From the NCBI GenBank assembly GCA_002325615.1, contig DCSL01000004.1, positions 1 to 8,453 on the forward strand: a stretch of DNA of 8,453 nt, read 5' to 3'. How positions within the stretch are numbered: position 1 is the first letter of the stretch; each line of letters opens with the position of its first letter. Shown piece by piece: positions 1 to 6,166 of this stretch. Position numbers and translations under genes: made by a program. The notes under the pieces were generated by a model. That model saw nothing but the letters and a program-made list of their open reading frames with translations, did no database searches and was not told the DNA's origin. Source of the DNA: Amoebophilaceae bacterium UBA1467. Lineage in GTDB: Bacteria > Bacteroidota > Bacteroidia > Cytophagales > Amoebophilaceae.

Positions 1-231
1 ATCATTGAAATACAGTAAGCCAGTTTGTAGACCTACGGCTTCACGTATTTTATATTCTACAAACGCCCCCACCTTATGCCCAAAAAGGATTGAGTACAGG
101 TGAACCCCAAATTTTATTTTCTCCAAGTCCGAGGTGCTAGTGCCCGTCATGCGCCCGTATGCTGGAGGCTTTCCGTGAACATTTGCAACAAACAACAGTG
201 CAAATACTGTACTAAGTAGAATTTTTTTCAT
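1..231 (-). CDS. N-terminal part of a secreted outer-membrane beta-barrel-like protein (runs off the left edge)
   Basis: This minus-strand frame is open from its start to the window edge, so the C-terminus lies outside. The first 20 or so residues form a Sec signal peptide: MKK, then a hydrophobic core (ILLSTVFALLFVA), then a small-residue cleavage region near NVHG. The mature part has alternating strands (FGVHLYS, VGAFVEYKI, GLQTGLLYF). These resemble the opening strands of the small porin/PorT-like beta-barrel proteins common in Bacteroidota. An in-frame ATG two codons upstream (starting at 237) is equally possible; I chose the internal one because MKK is the usual signal-peptide start. No Shine-Dalgarno is seen. 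A matching promoter lies about 45 nt upstream. The signal peptide is clear; the barrel assignment is inferred from strand pattern and may be wrong. Confidence 0.6.
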   Translation of the reverse strand, partial: MKKILLSTVFALLFVANVHGKPPAYGRMTGTSTSDLEKIKFGVHLYSILFGHKVGAFVEYKIREAVGLQTGLLYFND

Positions 232-277
232 TGTCATGAGGGTTTTGAACAAGTTACCGATCTTATGTACTTGTGCA

Positions 278-307
278 CAAATCTAATAAAAAAATTCAAA
301 TCTCAAA
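278..307 (-). promoter_or_regulatory. Bacteroidota-type promoter for the beta-barrel gene
   Basis: On the minus strand, TTTG (304-307) is followed after 18 nt by TAGATTTG (278-285). The latter is a perfect TAnnTTTG -7 box, and the spacing fits the known Bacteroidota -33/-7 architecture. The spacer is A/T-rich. Transcription would start near 270-273, giving a leader of roughly 35-40 nt before the ATG. A second TTTG at 297-300 is too close to serve as the -33 element. Confidence 0.65.
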
Positions 308-312
308 TTTTG

Positions 313-459
313 ACAGAAATATGCCAAAGACCAACAGTATGAACGCGCTTGATGCTGAGGAATAGGGCCCATTGGTGCCAGCCTTGGGGACGCAACCCCC
401 AACGATCCTACAAGAAGGAAATGGGTGTAACTTTGTCAGCTTACCTGACTTTTGTAGCT
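313..459. other. GC-rich, structured leader region upstream of the M16 peptidase
   Basis: This stretch separates the A/T-rich divergent promoter zone from the peptidase start. It contains a perfect 6-bp hairpin, TTGGGG (384-389) with CCCCAA (397-402) and a 7-nt loop. It also has a short AGGA/TCCT pairing that could close a larger fold around it, and the GGGCCC palindrome. The plus-strand frame is open here and would add 37 residues to the peptidase, but that extension (rich in R, W, C, P) matches nothing expected of the family. I treat it as non-coding leader or decayed sequence. No known riboswitch can be asserted. Confidence 0.35.
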
Positions 460-1698
460 ATGCTTGACTTTGAAAGTTTTACCCTAGACAATGGTCTGCG
501 GGTCATTGTCCATGAAGATCCCAACAGCGCTGTTGCTGCCGTCAACATCATGTATGACGTAGGCTCTCGTGATGAGGCACCAGAAAAAACAGGCTTTGCA
601 CACCTTTTTGAGCATTTGATGTTTGGAGGGTCCAAACACATTCCTGCTTACGACAAGGCGCTTCAGCAAGTAGGGGGCGACAACAATGCCTATACAACCC
701 CTGATGTCACGAACTACTACTGTACCTTGCCTGCCGCTAATCTTGAAACTGCGTTCTGGGTCGAATCAGACCGCATGCTGGCGCTATCATTTGCTCCCCA
801 GGTATTGGCAGTACAACAAAAAGTGGTGATCGAGGAGTTTAAGGAAAGGTATCTCAACCAGCCTTATGGCGATGTATGGCTAAAATTGTGCGACTTGGCC
901 TACACCCAGCACCCTTACCGCTGGCCTACTATTGGCAAAGAAATTGACCATATCGAAAACGCTACGATAGAAGAAGTAAAAGCTTTCTTCTACAAGTTTT
1001 ACGTGCCTAACAATGCCGTGCTGGTCGTGGCAGGAGCTGTGCAATGCGCTGAAGTCAAAAAGCTGAGTGAAAAATGGTTTGCCTCGATTCCTGCCGGCCC
1101 AGTTTATCAGAGAGCTTTGCCCCAAGAGCCTGCACAAATATCTACAAGAAGCCTTCGAATAACGGCTGATGTTCCCTTAGATGCCCTTTACAAAGCCTAT
1201 CACATGCCAGGAAGATTGTCCCAAGACTATCCTACGGTTGGGTTACTGGTTGACATTTTGGGCGAGGGTAAATCTTCCAGATTGTATGAACAGCTGGTCG
1301 ATGCCAAGCAGTATTTCAATACAATCGGGGCATATACCACTGAAACTACCGATCCAGGCTTGTGCATCATTAGTGGCAGTCTTAACAGTGGTATTTCTTT
1401 TGAAGTGGCAGAGGAGGCAATAGAAGCCATTATTACGACCCTACAGCAGCAGCCCATATCGGCACAAACGCTGGAAAAAGTAAAAAACCAGGCCGAAGCA
1501 CACCGGATATTTTCGGAAGTAGACTTGCTCCATCGAGCGCAAGAGCTAGCCATGGCTACTGTGTTGGGAGATACGAACCTGGTGAATCAAGAAGCTGAAA
1601 GCATTAGCAAGATTACCTCAGAAGAGATACAGCGTACAGCACAGCATGTCCTCGACACTGACAATTGTTCTACTATCTACTATCAACGTAAAGAATAA
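460..1698 (+). CDS. M16 family zinc metallopeptidase (processing-peptidase type)
   Basis: This is a 412-residue single-unit M16 (insulinase/mitochondrial-processing-peptidase-like) protease. The inverted zinc motif HxxEH is HLFEH at residues 48-52, with His48 and His52 as zinc ligands and Glu51 as catalytic base. The third ligand is a glutamate in the EEFKE segment (125-129), about 76 residues on as the family requires. The N-terminal half carries the usual GGDNNAYTTPD and LESDRM-type segments. The C-terminal half is a degenerate M16 domain with the GKSSRLY signature and no metal site. The frame is open upstream to 349, but family members begin just before FTLDNGLRVIVHED, so the ATG at 460 is preferred; an ATG at 421 is the alternative. 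No signal peptide is evident, so it may be cytoplasmic or exported by another route. The substrate is unknown; peptide turnover is the likely role. mnmD follows after 36 nt, probably in the same transcript. Confidence 0.9.
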   Translation: MLDFESFTLDNGLRVIVHEDPNSAVAAVNIMYDVGSRDEAPEKTGFAHLFEHLMFGGSKHIPAYDKALQQVGGDNNAYTTPDVTNYYCTLPAANLETAFWVESDRMLALSFAPQVLAVQQKVVIEEFKERYLNQPYGDVWLKLCDLAYTQHPYRWPTIGKEIDHIENATIEEVKAFFYKFYVPNNAVLVVAGAVQCAEVKKLSEKWFASIPAGPVYQRALPQEPAQISTRSLRITADVPLDALYKAYHMPGRLSQDYPTVGLLVDILGEGKSSRLYEQLVDAKQYFNTIGAYTTETTDPGLCIISGSLNSGISFEVAEEAIEAIITTLQQQPISAQTLEKVKNQAEAHRIFSEVDLLHRAQELAMATVLGDTNLVNQEAESISKITSEEIQRTAQHVLDTDNCSTIYYQRKE

Positions 1699-1734
1699 GC
1701 GATTTCCACAGCTTTGGGTATTGTAGAAAAGGCC

Positions 1735-2460
1735 ATGCATACACAGAACTCAATGCCTCAGTTAATCTTTACTAAGGACGGATCACATAGCTTATGGATG
1801 CCTGCACTGGATGAAACTTATCATTCTAGACATGGCGCTATCCAGGAGTCAAAGCATATTTTTATTCAGCATGGTCTGCTGCATTGGCTAAATAATCAAG
1901 CTCCATCCAGTGTCAACCTCCTGGAAGTAGGGCTAGGCACCGGATTGAATGTGTTACTCACCCATCTGGCACTATTAACAAAGCCCGTGCACACAACCTA
2001 TACTGGCTTGGAACCCTATCCTATTCCCTGGAAGTATATACGGCGCTTCAACTATGCAGCGCAGCTTGCCCAACAAAAAAACTGTCCCATCACCTACAAA
2101 GGCTTACAAGCAACTTTTGAAAAGCTACATCAGGGGGCAGCTACATCTTTCTGTAAACTATCCGATTATTTCCTGCTTAAGAAAAGTAATCGCTCCCTGC
2201 AAGATTTTTCTGCGCCGCCCAATACCTTTGACATCGTCTATTTCGATGCATTCTCACCTAACAAACAGCCGGCTATGTGGTCCGTTGATTTACTACAAAA
2301 AGTGTATCATATGATGAAACACCATGGAATTATGGTCACTTATTGCGCACAAGGAAAACTCAAGCGCGATCTCAAACGGCTAGGTATGCACGTAGAATCA
2401 CTTCCTGGTCCGCCTGGAAAAAAAGAAATGACAAGAGCTCGGAAAGAAATACCTATTTGA
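1735..2460 (+). CDS. mnmD: tRNA 5-methylaminomethyl-2-thiouridine methyltransferase MnmD (DUF752, stand-alone)
   Basis: A 241-residue SAM-dependent methyltransferase matching the MnmC N-terminal domain (MnmC2/MnmD, DUF752). It would methylate 5-aminomethyl-(2-thio)uridine at wobble position 34 of tRNAs to the methylaminomethyl form. Seen in order: the family opening DGSHSL (15-20), YHSRHGAIQES (29-39), the SAM-binding loop EVGLGTGLN (64-72), the catalytic-region DAFSP (171-175) followed by QPAMW, TYCAQG, and the C-terminal hallmark LPGPPGKKEM (223-232). The FAD-dependent oxidase domain of the bifunctional enterobacterial MnmC is absent and not nearby, so nm5U would have to come directly from MnmE/MnmG. 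The frame also contains a TTG at 1714 and a later ATG at 1753; I chose the ATG at 1735, which leaves the usual short N-terminus. It lies 36 nt after the peptidase gene and converges on rpsJ. Confidence 0.9.
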   Translation: MHTQNSMPQLIFTKDGSHSLWMPALDETYHSRHGAIQESKHIFIQHGLLHWLNNQAPSSVNLLEVGLGTGLNVLLTHLALLTKPVHTTYTGLEPYPIPWKYIRRFNYAAQLAQQKNCPITYKGLQATFEKLHQGAATSFCKLSDYFLLKKSNRSLQDFSAPPNTFDIVYFDAFSPNKQPAMWSVDLLQKVYHMMKHHGIMVTYCAQGKLKRDLKRLGMHVESLPGPPGKKEMTRARKEIPI

Positions 2461-2606
2461 GCGACGCACAGAGCATAAAGCGGACATTTTTTAAATAAAC
2501 ACCTTTGCTTATTACCTTATTTGCGTGGTGCATGGGTACGCTAGCCTGCTCGCCAGCTGGGTGTTGATTCTTTCCCAAAACCAAATAGGCTCAGCCTGAT
2601 GCGTGT

Positions 2607-2912
2607 TTAGGCTTTAATTTCTACCTCTACACCACTGGGTAATTCTAGTTTCATCAAAGCATCTACCGCCTTGGAACTATTGGAGTAAATATCTATAAGC
2701 CTTTTATAAGTAGCGTATTGAAACTGCTCTCTGGATTTTTTGCTTACGTGAGGAGACCTGAGTACTGTGTAGATTTCTTTTTTGCTGGGTAACGGAACAG
2801 GACCGCTAACAATAGCTCCTGTAGCCTTCACAGCCTTGACGATCTTTTCCGAAGAATTGTCGATCAGATTGTGGTCATAGGACTTGAGTTTGATACGTAT
2901 TTTCTGATTCAT
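2607..2912 (-). CDS. rpsJ: 30S ribosomal protein S10
   Basis: A 101-residue S10 of normal length for the phylum. It binds 16S rRNA in the 30S head and, as NusE, is a partner of NusB/NusG in antitermination. The diagnostic GPVPLP (37-42), LRSPHV (51-56) and KKSREQF (58-64) run through the long loop, and VDALMKLELPSGVEVEIK closes the protein. The segment usually read as RTH or RTY before KRLIDI is ATY here, a minor change. The ATG is 7 nt after the fusA stop with no Shine-Dalgarno, so it is the last gene of the rpsL-rpsG-fusA-rpsJ transcript. In most Bacteroidota rplC follows rpsJ directly; here the next gene is the convergent mnmD, so the operon is cut off after rpsJ. Confidence 0.97.
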   Translation of the reverse strand: MNQKIRIKLKSYDHNLIDNSSEKIVKAVKATGAIVSGPVPLPSKKEIYTVLRSPHVSKKSREQFQYATYKRLIDIYSNSSKAVDALMKLELPSGVEVEIKA

Positions 2913-2919
2913 AGATCGA

Positions 2920-5049
2920 TTATTTGGGTGCTGCTCCTTTTGCTTTTTCTATGATGCTCTCTGCCAAATTTTTAGGTACTTTCTCGTAGTGGGAGAAGGT
3001 TAAAGTGGCTGCTGCACGCCCTGAGGTGATGGTGCGCAAGTCTGTTACATACCCAAAGAGTGCTGCCAGCGGTACATCTGCTTTGACAATCTGAACCCCT
3101 CTTTTGGCTTCTATACCTTTCATGAGCCCCCTACGCCTGTTCAAGTCACCTGTAACAGCCCCTGTAAATTCATCAGGAGTAGTCACTTCTACGGCCATGA
3201 TAGGCTCCATAAGTGCTGGATGAGCTTTTTTTGCTGCTTCTTTATAACCTATTCTAGCTGCCAATTCAAAGGAGAGCGAATCCGAATCTACCTCATGGAA
3301 GGAACCATGGAATAACCTCACCTTCATGGCTTCTACAGGGTAACTAGCCAAGGGTCCATTAACCATGGCTGCTGCAAAACCTTTTTGGATAGCAGGAATA
3401 AATTCCCTGGGGATAACACCTCCTACAATTTCGTTGACAAATTCTAGCCCAAGCTTTTCATCCTCTCTAGGACCCAGCTCAAAGGAAATATCCGCAAATT
3501 TACCTCTGCCACCTGTTTGCTTTTTGTACACTTCTTTGTGTTCTACACTGGTAGTGATGGCCTCCTTATATGCTACTTGTGGCGCACCCTGGTTGATTTC
3601 TACCTTAAACTCCCTCTTGAGACGCTCAATAATAATTTCTAGGTGCAACTCACCCATGCCTTTCAGAATAGTCTGGCCAGTTTCTTCGTTGGTTTCTACC
3701 TTGAGAGTAGGATCTTCTTCTACGAGCTTGGTGACGGCCATCGATAGTTTGTCCACGTCTGCTTGCGTCTTGGGCTCAATGGAGTAGCCAATGACTGGCT
3801 CTGGGAAGGATATGGATTCCAGTATGATTTTATGCTTCTCGTCTGTGAGGGTGTCACCTGTCTTGATGTCTTTAAAGCCTACACAAGCACATATGTCACC
3901 TGCTTCGACCATGCCGATAGGATTTTGCTTGTTAGAATGCATTTGCATCAAACGGGAGATGCGTTCTTTTTTGCCTGTTCGATTGTTGTATACATAAGAA
4001 CCCGCATCAAGACTGCCAGAATAAACACGCATGAAGGCCAGTCTGCCTACAAAAGGATCGGTAGTGATTTTAAAGGCAAGCGCAGCAAAAGGTTCTTGGT
4101 TGTCTGGCTTTCTAGTTGTTTCTTGGTCATTCGTTGGATCAATACCCCGTACAGGGGGCAAATCTAGCGGTGAAGGAAGATACGAACACACGGCATCCAA
4201 GAGCGCTTGTACCCCTTTGTTTTTGAAGGCTGATCCACAAAGTACAGGCGAGAAAGATAGGTCAATCACGGCCTTTCGGATGGCAGCGATCATCTCTTCT
4301 TTAGTAATACTACTGGGATCCTCGAAGAATTTTTCTAGCAAAGCATCATCGTATGATGCTACACTTTCTACTAATTTTTGTCGCCATTCTTCTGATGCGG
4401 CTTGTAGGTCTTCCGGAATAGGTACCACCTGATAAGTCATGCCTAAGTCTTCCTCATTCCAAATAATTGCTTGGTTGGTAATCAAGTCAATAACCCCCTT
4501 GAAATTATCTTCGCTACCAATAGGAATTTGTAGTGGTACAGGATTGGCACCTAGTTTTTCCCTAATCTCTGTTACAGCATGGAAAAAGTCTGCACCTGCC
4601 CTATCCATTTTATTGATAAAGCATATTCTAGGCACCCGGTACTTATCTGCTTGTCGCCATACGGTTTCTGACTGGGGTTCCACACCTGACACAGCACAAA
4701 AAAGGGCCACAGCACCATCTAGTACACGCAAGGAACGTTCTACCTCTACAGTAAAATCAACGTGACCAGGCGTATCAATAATGTTGACTTTGTATGCTTT
4801 AGTAGCATCCGTGGGACTTCCTTGAGAAGTAGGATACTGCCAGAAGGTAGTCGTTGCAGCAGAGGTAATGGTAATGCCTCTTTCTTGCTCCTGCTCCATC
4901 CAATCCATTACTGCTCCCCCCTCATGTACTTCACCTATTTTGTGGGTAAGGCCCGTATAATAGAGGATCCGCTCTGTAGTCGTTGTCTTACCAGCATCAA
5001 TGTGGGCCATGATGCCTATATTCCTCAAATAGCTTAGGTCCTTACTCAT
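2920..5049 (-). CDS. fusA: Elongation factor G
   Basis: A 709-residue translational GTPase that drives tRNA-mRNA translocation and, with RRF, ribosome recycling. All GTP-binding elements are present: P-loop AHIDAGKTT (15-23), switch I RGITIT (57-62), DTPGHVDF (92-99) with catalytic His96, NKMD (146-149), and the G5 segment GSAFKNKG (272-279). Domain III has KGMGELHLEI, domain IV has GGRGKFAD and the tip loop with His585 in FHEVDSD, and domain V ends after GYVTDLRTITSGRA. Between switch I and DTPGH there is a stretch of about 18 residues (roughly 71-88, rich in S, T, P), several residues longer than in E. coli. That is a surface loop and should be tolerated. Its ATG overlaps the rpsG stop by one base (TAATG), implying translational coupling. 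Position in the str operon argues for the primary EF-G rather than a paralogue. Confidence 0.98.
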   Translation of the reverse strand: MSKDLSYLRNIGIMAHIDAGKTTTTERILYYTGLTHKIGEVHEGGAVMDWMEQEQERGITITSAATTTFWQYPTSQGSPTDATKAYKVNIIDTPGHVDFTVEVERSLRVLDGAVALFCAVSGVEPQSETVWRQADKYRVPRICFINKMDRAGADFFHAVTEIREKLGANPVPLQIPIGSEDNFKGVIDLITNQAIIWNEEDLGMTYQVVPIPEDLQAASEEWRQKLVESVASYDDALLEKFFEDPSSITKEEMIAAIRKAVIDLSFSPVLCGSAFKNKGVQALLDAVCSYLPSPLDLPPVRGIDPTNDQETTRKPDNQEPFAALAFKITTDPFVGRLAFMRVYSGSLDAGSYVYNNRTGKKERISRLMQMHSNKQNPIGMVEAGDICACVGFKDIKTGDTLTDEKHKIILESISFPEPVIGYSIEPKTQADVDKLSMAVTKLVEEDPTLKVETNEETGQTILKGMGELHLEIIIERLKREFKVEINQGAPQVAYKEAITTSVEHKEVYKKQTGGRGKFADISFELGPREDEKLGLEFVNEIVGGVIPREFIPAIQKGFAAAMVNGPLASYPVEAMKVRLFHGSFHEVDSDSLSFELAARIGYKEAAKKAHPALMEPIMAVEVTTPDEFTGAVTGDLNRRRGLMKGIEAKRGVQIVKADVPLAALFGYVTDLRTITSGRAAATLTFSHYEKVPKNLAESIIEKAKGAAPK

Positions 5050-5519
5050 TACTTAATTCTAAAATGTGAAAATGCTCGGTTGGACTCGGCCATTTTGTGG
5101 ATATCATTTTTTTTCTTAACAGCATTGCCCTCTCCCTTAGAAGCAGCAATGGTCTCATTCACCAACCTTTCTGTCATTGTTCTTTCTCCCCTGGCTCTTG
5201 CGCAGTTGATAAGCCATTTGACACCCAAGGAAATCTTGCGACCAGCTCTCACTTCTATGGGAATTTGAAAGGTAGAACCTCCTACCCGTCTTCTTTTCAC
5301 TTCAATGGAAGGAATCACATTGTTTAATGCCTTTTTCCATACTTCTAGCCCTTCTTCTTCTGTCTTCTCTGCTATCTTAGCAATGGCGTCGTAGAATAGA
5401 GTATAGGCTAGGTTTTTCTTACCATCCTTCATGAGAGAGTTCACAAACCTCGTCACGAGTGGGTCTTTGTACTTAGGATCAGGTAAAAGAGGTCTTTGTT
5501 TTGCTTGTCCTTTTCTCAT
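5049..5519 (-). CDS. rpsG: 30S ribosomal protein S7
   Basis: A 156-residue S7, the primary binder that nucleates assembly of the 16S rRNA 3' domain and lines the E site. The N-terminal basic arm (MRKGQAKQR) leads into DPLVTRFVNSLMKDGKK. The rRNA/E-site beta-hairpin VKRRRVGGSTFQIP, the helix ALRWL-equivalent (GVKWLINCARAR), and the C-terminal AFSHFR are all present. Length and sequence are normal. The stop codon overlaps the fusA start (TAATG). It is separated from rpsL by a 65-nt spacer holding a clear hairpin whose base lies about 19 nt before this ATG. In E. coli S7 represses its own operon by binding the equivalent spacer, so similar control is possible here, though unproven. Confidence 0.98.
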   Translation of the reverse strand: MRKGQAKQRPLLPDPKYKDPLVTRFVNSLMKDGKKNLAYTLFYDAIAKIAEKTEEEGLEVWKKALNNVIPSIEVKRRRVGGSTFQIPIEVRAGRKISLGVKWLINCARARGERTMTERLVNETIAASKGEGNAVKKKNDIHKMAESNRAFSHFRIK

Positions 5520-5538
5520 TTTCTTGCTTTGTTATGTC

Positions 5539-5562
5539 CAACTGCTAGTATGCTAACAGTTA
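5539..5562 (-). promoter_or_regulatory. Hairpin in the rpsL-rpsG spacer, candidate S7 autoregulatory site
   Basis: In the minus-strand RNA, AACUGUUAG pairs with CUAGCAGUU around a CAUA loop: nine consecutive pairs including one U-G wobble, plus a further U-G at the base. It sits between the rpsL stop and the rpsG start. No U-tract follows, so it is not an intrinsic terminator. Its position matches where E. coli S7 binds the str mRNA, but I cannot show homology of the structure. A processing site or chance fold are alternatives. Confidence 0.45.
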
Positions 5563-5584
5563 CTCATAATGCATCATTAAAAGT

Positions 5585-5980
5585 TTATTTTTTCGGATTC
5601 TTAGCACCAGACTTAGGTATTTTAGCACCATACATTGACCTTCCTTGTTTTCTGCCTTCTACACCGGCAGTGTCTAGCGTACCGCGTATGATCGTATACT
5701 TCACACCGGCCAAGTCTTTGGGTCCTCCACCTCTGACCAATACAATAGAGTGCTCTTGCAGGTTGTGCCCTTCACCAGGAATGTAGGCCAATACTTCCTT
5801 GCCGCTGGTAAGTCTTACCCTAGCTAACTTTCTCATCGCTGAGTTTGGCTTTCGGGGGGTGGCAGTATACACTTTGACGCAAACTCCTTTGCGTTGTGGG
5901 CACCTATTCAAGGCGGGCGACTTCGATTTACTGCTTGGTTTTTTTCTGCCGTTTCTGACTAATTGTTGTATGGTCAGCAT
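5585..5980 (-). CDS. rpsL: 30S ribosomal protein S12 with altered streptomycin-site residues
   Basis: A 131-residue S12, the decoding-centre protein that monitors codon-anticodon pairing. The frame is open for a further 79 codons upstream, but homologues start at M-[PL]-TIQQLVR, so the ATG at 5980 is correct and the extension is non-coding. Core family segments are present: CPQRKGVC, TPRKPNSAMRK, YIPGEGHNLQEHS, RGTLDTAGV, and a Lys-rich tail. Alignment without gaps to E. coli/M. tuberculosis S12 shows Arg at position 43 where Lys is nearly universal. In the second conserved loop the usual RVKDLPG reads GPKDLAG (residues 86-92); Lys88 and the modifiable Asp89 are retained. Known changes at Lys43 and around 86-92 alter streptomycin response and decoding accuracy, so intrinsic streptomycin resistance is a reasonable inference. 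First gene of the operon, with a promoter about 50 nt upstream. Confidence 0.97.
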   Translation of the reverse strand: MLTIQQLVRNGRKKPSSKSKSPALNRCPQRKGVCVKVYTATPRKPNSAMRKLARVRLTSGKEVLAYIPGEGHNLQEHSIVLVRGGGPKDLAGVKYTIIRGTLDTAGVEGRKQGRSMYGAKIPKSGAKNPKK

Positions 5981-6029
5981 TGCGTTTTGGTTTTGATTGG
6001 ACGATGCTTGTCTTCCTATTTCAAGACCG

Positions 6030-6061
6030 CAAATGTATGGAAATAGTCTATGGTAACCAAA
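6030..6061 (-). promoter_or_regulatory. Bacteroidota-type promoter for the rpsL-rpsG-fusA-rpsJ operon
   Basis: On the minus strand TTTG (6058-6061) is followed after 20 nt by TACATTTG (6030-6037), a perfect TAnnTTTG box at consensus spacing. A start near 6023-6026 would give a leader of about 45 nt whose last part is A-rich (AAAACCAAAACGCA before the ATG), as is usual where Shine-Dalgarno is not used. This is the only strong match between rpsL and nth. Confidence 0.75.
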
Positions 6062-6166
6062 CGCAAGAAAGCAGGTAAACCGACGTATGAGGAAGTACTC
6101 CTGTTTTGGCAGGGAATTAGTACGTGACAGCAGTATTGCTGTATTTTGCGTAAAATAGGGTGCATC

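Noticed and set aside
310..343. Sigma70-like TTGACA (310-315) ahead of the M16 gene
   Set aside because: No -10 box at 16-18 nt, and Bacteroidota promoters do not use this -35 sequence.
361..402. Cobalamin riboswitch before the M16 gene
   Set aside because: Only scattered short matches (AATAGGG, GGTG, CGCAAC); the length and flanking conserved blocks are missing, and the downstream gene has no link to cobalamin.
349..459. N-terminal extension of the M16 peptidase by 37 residues
   Set aside because: The extension is not like any M16 N-terminus or signal peptide; family members begin at about the ATG at 460.
2587..2613. Possible terminator between mnmD and rpsJ formed by AGGCT/AGCCT repeats
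   Set aside because: Three short copies allow only 4-5 bp stems; the AGGC/GCCT stem has a 3-nt loop and only a broken T-run after it on the minus strand.
3763..4167. Long open frames antisense to fusA, with similar ones antisense to cysS and nth
   Set aside because: They are shadows of well-conserved genes, with no recognisable protein, start context or promoter.
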